Source of the DNA: CAVTGO01 sp963734275
Lineage (GTDB): Bacteria > Actinomycetota > UBA4738 > HRBIN12
Reading direction: 5' to 3'
DNA length: 64,000 nt
Assembly: GCA_963734275.1 (NCBI GenBank)
Contig: CAVTGO010000018.1
Coordinates: 310,001-374,000, forward strand
Shown here: in pieces, positions 23,457 to 30,943 of the stretch
Position numbering within the stretch: the first letter of the stretch is position 1
Layout of the letters: every line of letters begins with the position of its first letter
Made by a program: the position numbers and the translations under genes
The notes under the pieces: generated by a model
The model's database searches: none
The model's input: only the letters and a program-made list of their open reading frames with translations
What the model was told of the DNA's origin: nothing

Positions 23457-25684
23457 GGCCCGAGCGCCTCCGGCTCCCCGCTGCGCTGCTGATCGCGGCC
23501 TCCTCGGGAGCCGTCCTGTCTCTGGCGCTCCCGCCGGCGGGCCTGTGGCCGCTGGTGTTCGTTGCCCCGATCCCGTTCCTGTGGCTCGTCCGCGAGGCGC
23601 GCCCGGGACGGGCCGCCATGCTCGGCGCGGTCTTCGGTCTCGCGTACTTCGGGGCGGTCCTGTACTGGCTCCTCCTGTTCGGCGAGCTGGCCTGGGGGGC
23701 CGTCACCCTGCTCTCCGCCGCGTCGACGGCCGTGTTCGGCGCGGTCTCGCCCGCGGTCTGGCGCCCCGAGCACCCGGTCCGCTCGACGGTCGGGCTCGCG
23801 GCGCTCTGGACGGTCGCCGAGTGGGTCCGCGGGTCGGTGCCGTTCGGCGGGTTCGGGTGGGGTCAGCTCGGGTCGACCCAGGTCGAGGCCCCGATGCTGC
23901 CGCTCGCGTCGATCACCGGTGTGTGGGGCCTGTCCTTCCTGGTGCTGCTGATCGCGGGCCTGCTCCTGCTGGCGTGCGAGCGATGGGGGAGGGGCTCGGC
24001 CGTCCCGCTCCTGGCCGCCGCCGTGCTGGTCTCGGCGCCCGCCGCCATCCCGCTCCCCGAGCCTGACGGCGCCTCGATCGACGTGGCGGCGATCCAGGTC
24101 GACGTGGAGAGCGTCGAGCACCTCACAGGCGCCGCCGAGGACATCGCCGTGGCGCGGCTCAACGTGGATCGTCACCGCGTGCTTGCCGAGGACCCGCCGG
24201 AGCTCGTCGTCTGGGGCGAGGGCTCCCTCGACCCCGGAGCCTCCGAGGATCCCGCGACGCGAGCGGATGTGGCTGAGGTGATCGCCGAGGTGGGGTCGCC
24301 GACCCTCGCCGGGGCGATCGTGAACGATCCCGATGGGAGCCAGCACACGTCGACGCTCGCCTTCGACGGCTCCGGGAGGGTGGTGGACCGATACGACAAG
24401 GTGCGCCTCGTCCCCTTCGGCGAATACGTGCCGTTCCGCGACGAGCTCGGTTTCCTGGACGCGATCGATCAGATCGGGACCGATCGCGTGCCGGGGGAGG
24501 AGATCCACACCGTGTCGCTCCCGGGCCTGCCGCCGATCGGGACGCCGATCTGCTACGAGAACAGCTTCCCCCTGATCGACCGCGAGATGGTGCGCCTGGG
24601 CGCCGGGTTCCTGGTCCTCACGATCAACAACGCGTCCTACGAGCGGACCGCCGCCTCGCGGCAGCACCTGCTGATGAGTCGCCTACGCGCGGTGGAGAAC
24701 GGACGCTGGGTCGTTCACGCGGCGGTCTCCGGGATCAGCGCGTTCATCGCGCCCGACGGCGCCGTGGTGGAGGAGCGTGCCCTGTTCGAACCCGCCACGC
24801 TGCGCACGCGGATCGAGTCCTCGTCGCGGACCACCGTGTACACGCGGTTCGGGGACTGGATGCCGTGGGCGAGCCTGATCCTCACACTTGGCCTGATCGC
24901 CGCGCCTCGGCGCCTGCGGCGGACCGCCGCCGAGCCCGAGCCCCTGCCTGCGGAACAGAGAACGCTCGTGGTCCTGCCCACCTACGACGAGCGAGCCACG
25001 ATCGGGGTGGTGCTGCGCGGTCTCCGAGCGATCGAGCCGCCCGTGGACATCCTCGTCGTGGACGACGCCTCGCCGGACGGGACGGCCGAGATCGTCCGGG
25101 AGGTGGCGGCGGCCGATCGCCGGGTCCGTCTGATCGAGCGCGACGGCAAGGGAGGCCTGGCGGGCGCCTACGCGGTGGGGTTCGCTGCGGGTCTGCGCGA
25201 GGGCTACGACCTCGTCGTCGAGATGGATTCGGATCTGTCCCACCTGCCTGAGGAGCTCCCGAGGCTCCTGGAGGCGGCGAACGGCCACCACGTCGTCATC
25301 GGGAGCAGGTATGTCGCCGGAGGCTCGGTCACCAACTGGAGCCGGTTGCGCGTGCTCCTGTCGAAGGCGGGCAACCGGTACGCGCGGTTCTGCCTGGGCT
25401 TCGACCTCCACGACGCGACCAGCGGCTTCCGCGTCTACCGACGAGAGGCGCTCGGAACGATCACGGCCACCCCCGTACGCTCCGATGGATACGGGTTCCA
25501 GATCGAGCTCGCGTACCGCGCGTGGCGCGCGGGCCTGTCGGTCGGCGAGGCGCCGATCACGTTCCGTGAGCGCGAGCACGGCCACTCCAAGATCAGCCGG
25601 CGGATCGTGCTCGAGGCCCTGTGGCAGGTGAGCGTCTGGGGCCTCCGCGCGCGGTTCGGGGCCCCGTCCAACCCCGAGGCATAA
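23378..25684 (+). CDS. Apolipoprotein N-acyltransferase / polyprenol-phosphate mannosyltransferase fusion
   Basis: A 768-residue two-domain protein laid out like mycobacterial Ppm1. Residues 30-510 are an Lnt domain: several N-terminal membrane spans, then a carbon-nitrogen hydrolase domain with Glu281 (VVWGEG), Lys341 (RYDKVRLVPFGEY) and Cys392 (ICYEN) as the likely triad. Residues 528-768 are a GT2 dolichol-phosphate-mannose synthase domain (VVLPTYDERATI, VVDDASPDGT, EMDSDLSH). It would acylate lipoproteins and make polyprenol-P-mannose. The only early canonical start is ATG 23378, inside the DUF4193 gene (79-base overlap); a CTG start near the end of that gene is possible. Confidence 0.9.
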   Translation: MQELLPGEASEPAEGQGEDALPGLRLRPERLRLPAALLIAASSGAVLSLALPPAGLWPLVFVAPIPFLWLVREARPGRAAMLGAVFGLAYFGAVLYWLLLFGELAWGAVTLLSAASTAVFGAVSPAVWRPEHPVRSTVGLAALWTVAEWVRGSVPFGGFGWGQLGSTQVEAPMLPLASITGVWGLSFLVLLIAGLLLLACERWGRGSAVPLLAAAVLVSAPAAIPLPEPDGASIDVAAIQVDVESVEHLTGAAEDIAVARLNVDRHRVLAEDPPELVVWGEGSLDPGASEDPATRADVAEVIAEVGSPTLAGAIVNDPDGSQHTSTLAFDGSGRVVDRYDKVRLVPFGEYVPFRDELGFLDAIDQIGTDRVPGEEIHTVSLPGLPPIGTPICYENSFPLIDREMVRLGAGFLVLTINNASYERTAASRQHLLMSRLRAVENGRWVVHAAVSGISAFIAPDGAVVEERALFEPATLRTRIESSSRTTVYTRFGDWMPWASLILTLGLIAAPRRLRRTAAEPEPLPAEQRTLVVLPTYDERATIGVVLRGLRAIEPPVDILVVDDASPDGTAEIVREVAAADRRVRLIERDGKGGLAGAYAVGFAAGLREGYDLVVEMDSDLSHLPEELPRLLEAANGHHVVIGSRYVAGGSVTNWSRLRVLLSKAGNRYARFCLGFDLHDATSGFRVYRREALGTITATPVRSDGYGFQIELAYRAWRAGLSVGEAPITFREREHGHSKISRRIVLEALWQVSVWGLRARFGAPSNPEA

Positions 25685-26129
25685 CGCCGGGAACGTACGT
25701 TATGACAAGTTAGCCAAAGGAAGCGCCAAATATCCCGCACCCACATGTGTTCGGCCCTGCGAGATCGGCTGCTGCTTCCCTCGGTCATACGCCTTCGTCG
25801 AGGACACCGAGGCCCGCTCGACCGTCGAGACCGGAACCTTCGTGGACCTCACGATCGTGCCGGGCGCATGTCACGGCCCTGCCGGCGGGCTTGCTGGGCG
25901 TCCGGTTCTCCTCGAGGGAAGCGATGGGACATCGAACCACCGTCGTAGAGCCCGCGACCCTGCTCGCCGACCGCTCCCCTAGTACGAAAGTCGTAGCTCA
26001 AGCGGGGACCTTTCGACGGATGGAGTAGACGGGGGCAGCAACTAGCATCGGCCGAGGGTGGGGAAGCAACTCCCCCGCCCGACACGCCGTTCACCCTACA
26101 GACAACGTCCGACAAGGAGGAACCAACCG
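25685..26129. other. Non-coding interval with AT-richer patch
   Basis: About 445 bases without a convincing gene, unusually long for this chromosome. The first 60 bases (from 25690) are less GC-rich than the rest. A possible gene remnant lies at 25788-25935. The last part carries the leader of the first DUF11 gene, including AAGGAGG just before its ATG. No tRNA, clear riboswitch or terminator was recognised. Confidence 0.6.
25788..25935 (+). pseudogene. Possible remnant of a secreted beta-sandwich protein
   Basis: One frame reads YAFVEDTEARSTVETGTF then VDLTIVPGA, and after a frame change VTALPAGLLGVRFSSREAM. Together this looks like the strand pattern of small secreted beta-sandwich proteins common next to surface-protein genes. 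There is no start codon context and the frame is broken. Support is weak: composition and strand pattern only. Confidence 0.25.
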
Positions 26130-29120
26130 ATGCGGGCCTCTAACCGCAGGACCCGGAGGCTCAACGCCCTCGGCGGAACATCCACGCTGACGGGTCTGAT
26201 CCTTTCGATCTTCCTGATCCTCGGCCAGTTCGGGATCGTCGCGGCAGGGGCGGCCGATCGCGACCGCGATGGGTCCTTCACGAGCGACACCACCGTCATC
26301 TCGGACGACGGTGGTTCCGCGGGTGGAACGGGCGACGGCGGCGGAGGCGTGACGCGTACCTCCTCCTCCACCGGAGGGATCGTGCGTACGGACGACCTCG
26401 CGGCCGGCGGGGGGTCCCCGCGGGCTCCCGGAGCCAAGGTCAGGATCTGCCACGGGGTCGGCGGCGTCGGAACCGGGCCCTACGTCGAGATCGAGGTCAG
26501 CCAGAGCGGCGTGGACGGCGCCGGAGGCGGCGACCACTTCGGCGAGCACACCGGCCCCATCTTCGACCCGACCGTTCATTCGCTCGGCGGACCCGTCACC
26601 TGGGGCGACATCATCCCGCCCTTCGATGTGGACGGCGATCCCCTCCCGCCGCCGACCGGGCCGGGCGGCCTGAACTGGACCGCCCAGGGCCAAGCCATCT
26701 GGAACGCCGGCTGTAACCTGCCCGGACCGGCTCCCGCCGCGCTGGCGACGCCCACGAAGTCAGCCTCGGGCACGGCCGCGGTCGGCTCCACGAACTTCAC
26801 CTACACCATCACGACGTCGAACACGGGCGGGACGACCGCTGCGGACGTCACGATCGTCGACAACGTCCCCGCGGGACTGTCGGTCACGTCCGTGACCTGG
26901 GTGAAGTCGAACCCGACAGCCAACGGCACGTGCACGACCTCCAACGCGGTCAGCTGCAACGTCGGCAACCTGGTTCCCGGCCAGTCGGTCACCGTCACCA
27001 TCGTGATGACGGTCGGCGCCGGTGCGTGCCCGAGCATCAGCAACACCGGCTCCGTCTCGGCGGCCGGGATCACGTCCGTGAACACGAACACCGTGAACAC
27101 GACGATCGACCCCGCCAGCTGCCCCGCTGGAGCCGCACCCGACATCTCCATCGTCAAGGGCGGTCCCACCTCGATCGACTCGGGTGACTCCTTCAGCTAC
27201 ACCCTGACGGTCACGAACCTCGGCAACGCCCCAGCGCTCGGGGTGACCGTGAGCGACAGCGTTCCGGCGAACCTCGCGATCAACACCGTCACACCGGACA
27301 GCGTGCCTCCCACCCCGACCTGCTCGTTCGCGGGCCAGGCGGTCAGCTGCACGCTCGGTGATGTCGCGGCGGGCGCCAGCGTCATCATCACGATCAACGT
27401 CACGCATAACGGGACGTCGTGCACCGCGCTCAGCAACACGGGCACCGTGTCCACGACCAGCGCCAACGACTCGAACACCGCCAACCACTCGAGCACGGTC
27501 AACACGACTGTGACCTGCTCGAGCGACGTGACGATCAACAAGTCCGGTCCCGGCCAGGTGGCCGAGGGCGGGCAGATCACGTACACGGTGACCGTCACGA
27601 ACAACGGGACCGCGGGGGCCCCCGGCATCGTGATCACCGATGACCTCGCCGACGCTCCGCTCCTGACGAACGTCCAGGCCCAGATCAACGGCGGCGTGTC
27701 CAACCCCAGCTGCGCGGTCGGTGCCGGCAACGTGGTCACGTGCACCTTCGGCCTCGCGAGCGCCAGCTCGCCGAACGACCAGGCGGTCATCACGATCACG
27801 GCCGACGTCGGAACCGGACCTCCGTGCCAGCTCTCGAACCAGGCGACCGGCTCGGTCCGGGCGGGCGCGCTGCCACCGAGCGGCATCGTGACCACCACGA
27901 TCGTCGGTCCGAACTGCACGCCGCCCAGCCCCACGGCCCCGGATCTCACGATCGACAAGACGGCGAACCCGACCCAGGCGAACGCCGGTGATCAGATCAG
28001 CTTCACGATCCTCGTCCGCAACGTGGGGAACGCGGACGCGAACAACGTCGTGGTCACCGACTCCCTGCCGGGCAACCTGACCTGGACGACGCCGAACGTG
28101 AACTGCACCATCGTGAGCGGCACGGCCCTCACGTGCAACGTCGGTACGCTCGTCGCCGGCGGTTCGTTCTCGGTCACGGTGACGGCCACCAGCGACCCGA
28201 CCTTCTGCGGGACGCTGAACAACACGGCCTTCGTCTCGGCGAGCAACTCTCCGACTCGCGGCGACGGCGCGAGCGTCACGCTCGCCTGCGGGCCTGGCAC
28301 CTCAGGCATCGTGGTGACCAAGGATGGGAGCCCGGACGTGGTGCACGTGGGCGACACCATCACCTACTCGTTCACCGTCACGCTCGTCGCCGGCAGCAAC
28401 CCGGTCTCGAACGTCGGCGTGACCGACCCGGGATGCGACTTCCCGCCGGGGATCAGCGGGCCGACCGGCGACACCAACGGCAACGGCGTCCTCGAGGCCG
28501 GTGAGACCTGGGGCTACTCGTGCACCCATGTCGTCACCGCCGCCGACCCGGATCCGTTGCCGAACACGGTGACGATCTGCGCGGACGGGACCCAGGGTCG
28601 GGTGTGCGGGAGCGATGACGACGAGGTCGACATCGCGCATCCGGACATCGACGTGGAGAAGGTGGCCGACCCGATCTCCGGCACGGTGGGGACGGTGATC
28701 ACGTACACGTACACGGTGACGAACTCTGGCGACGTGCCCCTGTTCAACGTGAGCGTGGACGACAACGTCCTCGGCCACATCTGCGACATCCCGGTCCTGC
28801 AGCCGCACACGACGGTGACCTGCATCGGGACCTTCACGATCCCTGCGGGCGCCCCGGCGCAACTCACGAACATCGTGATCGCCGGCGGGACCGACCCGGC
28901 GGGCCAGTTCGTCAGCGACGAGGACGACGCCACGATCGCGGTCGTGGGTGGGGTGACGGTCTCCCCCACGAAGACGCCTCCGGGCGGCGTGGCCTTCACC
29001 GGTCCCGCGGCGGCGATCCCGCTCGCGGGCTTGGCGTTGCTGCTGATGACCACCGGATCGGGCCTGCTCTGGGCCGGACGTCGGCGCGCCAAGCACCCGT
29101 CCGACGCCGTGGAGCGGTAA
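26130..29120 (+). CDS. DUF11-repeat cell-surface protein 1
   Basis: A 996-residue exported protein. A signal peptide follows the Arg-rich start (LTGLILSIFLILGQFG...AAGA), then a Gly/Thr-rich linker and a region beginning KVRICHGVGGVG. At least five tandem DUF11 (isopeptide/Ig-like) repeats run from about 210 to 950, each with a version of 'ITYTVTVTNNGT...VVTDSLP...'. An EF-hand-like loop DTNGNGVLEAGE sits near 790. The C-terminus is TPPGGVAFTGP, a membrane helix and GRRRAKH. Start: ATG with AAGGAGG ahead. It is probably displayed on the cell wall; the exact role is unknown. Confidence 0.88.
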   Translation: MRASNRRTRRLNALGGTSTLTGLILSIFLILGQFGIVAAGAADRDRDGSFTSDTTVISDDGGSAGGTGDGGGGVTRTSSSTGGIVRTDDLAAGGGSPRAPGAKVRICHGVGGVGTGPYVEIEVSQSGVDGAGGGDHFGEHTGPIFDPTVHSLGGPVTWGDIIPPFDVDGDPLPPPTGPGGLNWTAQGQAIWNAGCNLPGPAPAALATPTKSASGTAAVGSTNFTYTITTSNTGGTTAADVTIVDNVPAGLSVTSVTWVKSNPTANGTCTTSNAVSCNVGNLVPGQSVTVTIVMTVGAGACPSISNTGSVSAAGITSVNTNTVNTTIDPASCPAGAAPDISIVKGGPTSIDSGDSFSYTLTVTNLGNAPALGVTVSDSVPANLAINTVTPDSVPPTPTCSFAGQAVSCTLGDVAAGASVIITINVTHNGTSCTALSNTGTVSTTSANDSNTANHSSTVNTTVTCSSDVTINKSGPGQVAEGGQITYTVTVTNNGTAGAPGIVITDDLADAPLLTNVQAQINGGVSNPSCAVGAGNVVTCTFGLASASSPNDQAVITITADVGTGPPCQLSNQATGSVRAGALPPSGIVTTTIVGPNCTPPSPTAPDLTIDKTANPTQANAGDQISFTILVRNVGNADANNVVVTDSLPGNLTWTTPNVNCTIVSGTALTCNVGTLVAGGSFSVTVTATSDPTFCGTLNNTAFVSASNSPTRGDGASVTLACGPGTSGIVVTKDGSPDVVHVGDTITYSFTVTLVAGSNPVSNVGVTDPGCDFPPGISGPTGDTNGNGVLEAGETWGYSCTHVVTAADPDPLPNTVTICADGTQGRVCGSDDDEVDIAHPDIDVEKVADPISGTVGTVITYTYTVTNSGDVPLFNVSVDDNVLGHICDIPVLQPHTTVTCIGTFTIPAGAPAQLTNIVIAGGTDPAGQFVSDEDDATIAVVGGVTVSPTKTPPGGVAFTGPAAAIPLAGLALLLMTTGSGLLWAGRRRAKHPSDAVER

Positions 29121-29143
29121 GGACCAGCGGCATCGAGACCAAG

Positions 29144-29174
29144 GGTGGCCCCGGGCACCGATCCCGGGGCCACC
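29144..29174 (+). terminator. Strong hairpin terminator after DUF11 gene 1
   Basis: A perfect 12-base inverted repeat GGTGGCCCCGGG / CCCGGGGCCACC around a 7-base loop, 23 bases after the stop. No T-run follows. Confidence 0.75.
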
Positions 29175-29223
29175 CGCACGAACCGTTCTGCCTCGCACCG
29201 ACCTACTCCCGAGGGGCAACCTT

Positions 29224-29235
29224 CGACCTAGGTCG
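29224..29235. promoter_or_regulatory. 12-base perfect palindrome, possible operator
   Basis: CGACCTAGGTCG reads the same on both strands and lies in the 200-base leader of DUF11 gene 2, between the terminator and the start codon. A second, shorter palindrome CTACGTAG lies about 60 bases further on. A dimeric regulator site is possible; nothing identifies the protein. Confidence 0.3.
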
Positions 29236-29377
29236 GACGTTGTAAACCAACGATGGTCTATCGGCCGTAGTTTCAGTGGTCGTCGGCTGGATAGGCTACG
29301 TAGGAACCAAACGGTGGACCCCCTCCACCGACCCCGAATCACGGGGAGCCCTTCCCCGTAGAGGAGAGTGACCGCAC

Positions 29378-30787
29378 ATGGCAACTCGTAGCGGAACCAC
29401 CCGCAGGCGCCCGCTGGCCTTGCTCGCCCTGCTGACCCTGACCGCCCTCCAGCTCCAGCTGGTCGTCGCGGGGCCTGCGAGCGCGCAGAACAGCTCGTGT
29501 AACGGCGCCTTCCAAGGCAACCCCGCCGGCTCGCTCGCCATGACGGCGAACAAGGCCAACGGCGCGACGGTAGCGCCCGGCGACACGTTGACCTTCACGA
29601 TCACCTGGGACACCGGCGACTGGAGCGGGCTGGACCAGTTCTCCAACTGCTTCGCGGTCAACGGCACCCTCGACGGGTCCCTCACCTACCACGAGCAGCC
29701 GCCGGTGAACGACGGGAGCATCGTCCACTCGATCACCGTGCCGAACAACCTGGCCGACGGCGACGAGCTGTGTGCCCGCGCCCGCCTCTCGGGCCAGCCG
29801 ACCGGTGGGAACACTTCCACCCAGAAGAGCAACAAGCTCTGCTTCACCATCGGGTCGCCGCCACAGGGCGAGCCGGACGTGATCGTCCGCAAGTCCTCCA
29901 GCGTGAGCAGCGCCGTGCCCGGTGACGAGTTCGACTACACGCTCACGGCGGAGAACGTCGGTTCGGCCGACGCGACGAACGTGGTCATCTCGGACACGAT
30001 CCCGAGCAGCCTGACCATCGTCTCGGCCGCCGGATGCACGACCAGCGGCCAGACCGTGACCTGCGACCTCGGCAACCTCGCCCAGGGCGCCAAGAAGTCG
30101 GTCACGATCCGCGTCCGGACCACCCCGGCGTCGTGCCCGGACGTGGACAACTTCGGCATCGTGTCGGCCGGCAACGAGCCCGGCTCCAACACGGGCAACA
30201 ACACCAGCGACACGGTCACGGTGGACGTCATCTGCACCGAGCCCGGGATCGCCGTCCGCATCTCGAAGACCAACGACGCCAACGGCGACGGGATCTTCTC
30301 GGACAACGAGGAGGCGAAGAAGGAGGGCGAGGACGTCCCCTTCGAACTGGTCATCACGAACACCGGCGAGGAGACCGTGCGGATCACCGACCTGACCGAC
30401 GCCTTCGACCAGACCACGCTCGACCTGCTGGACGCCAAGTGCAGTCAGCTCACCGGCGCCGAGCTGGACCCGGGCGAGAGCGTCACGTGCACCTTCACCC
30501 TTGCCAACTACTCGCCGCCCAACGACTCGCCCCTGGACAACACCGTCGAGGTGTGCGTGCGGATGGTCGGCGGGGACCTGACCGACTGCGACGACGACGA
30601 CTCGCGGGTCCGCAGCGCCGTGGTCCTGGGTCGCACGATCACCAAGACGCCGCCTCCGGGCGGAACCGCCTTCACCGGTCCGGCCGACGACGCCGTCCGG
30701 TTCGGGCTGCTGGCGATCGCGATGCTGCTGCTCGGTACCGGCGTCCTGTTCGCCGGCTACCGCAGGCGCGCGCGACTCGACGGCTAG
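29378..30787 (+). CDS. DUF11-repeat cell-surface protein 2
   Basis: A 469-residue exported protein with a signal peptide (RRRPLALLALLTLTALQLQL...AGPASA), an N-terminal beta domain, one clear DUF11 repeat (EFDYTLTAENVGSADATNVV, about 185-285), an EF-hand-type loop DANGDGIFSDNEE near 300 and a second repeat-like domain. It ends TKTPPPGGTAFTGP, a membrane helix and YRRRARLDG. The last ~180 residues closely parallel DUF11 protein 3, including 47 identical bases. A GGAGAG lies ahead of the ATG. Probably a wall-associated or membrane-anchored surface protein. Confidence 0.87.
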   Translation: MATRSGTTRRRPLALLALLTLTALQLQLVVAGPASAQNSSCNGAFQGNPAGSLAMTANKANGATVAPGDTLTFTITWDTGDWSGLDQFSNCFAVNGTLDGSLTYHEQPPVNDGSIVHSITVPNNLADGDELCARARLSGQPTGGNTSTQKSNKLCFTIGSPPQGEPDVIVRKSSSVSSAVPGDEFDYTLTAENVGSADATNVVISDTIPSSLTIVSAAGCTTSGQTVTCDLGNLAQGAKKSVTIRVRTTPASCPDVDNFGIVSAGNEPGSNTGNNTSDTVTVDVICTEPGIAVRISKTNDANGDGIFSDNEEAKKEGEDVPFELVITNTGEETVRITDLTDAFDQTTLDLLDAKCSQLTGAELDPGESVTCTFTLANYSPPNDSPLDNTVEVCVRMVGGDLTDCDDDDSRVRSAVVLGRTITKTPPPGGTAFTGPADDAVRFGLLAIAMLLLGTGVLFAGYRRRARLDG

Positions 30788-30805
30788 CACCTCGGGAGGG
30801 GCATG

Positions 30806-30838
30806 GAGGGGGCCCGTCGCCTGGCGACGGGCCCCCTC
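30806..30838 (+). terminator. Strong hairpin terminator after DUF11 gene 2
   Basis: GAGGGGGCCCGTCGCC and GGCGACGGGCCCCCTC form a 16-base perfect inverted repeat with one base between arms (so the tip opens to a small loop), just after the stop. Confidence 0.75.
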
Positions 30839-30943
30839 GCCCACCTCGGTACGGAGGAACACCCGAGGCGTGAACCTGCAGCACACGCCTTGTCTACGGA
30901 CGACGCAGGCCAGAACCCTGCCAGAGCGCGAGAAGGAGTAGTC

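Noticed and set aside
25980..26060. A c-di-GMP-I riboswitch before DUF11 gene 1
   Set aside because: Only scattered pieces (CAAGCGGGGACC, CATCGGCCGAGG) resemble the core; the hairpin order does not fit.
20400..29120. A diversity-generating retroelement built from the RT-like gene and the DUF11 proteins
   Set aside because: No template/variable repeat pair with adenine-directed differences was seen, and motif B of the RT is not of the DGR type.
29175..29377. A second c-di-GMP-I riboswitch before DUF11 gene 2
   Set aside because: GGGGCAACC and GGACGTTG look similar to parts of the aptamer, but GACGCAA and the CCGG...GCCGA closing strand are missing.
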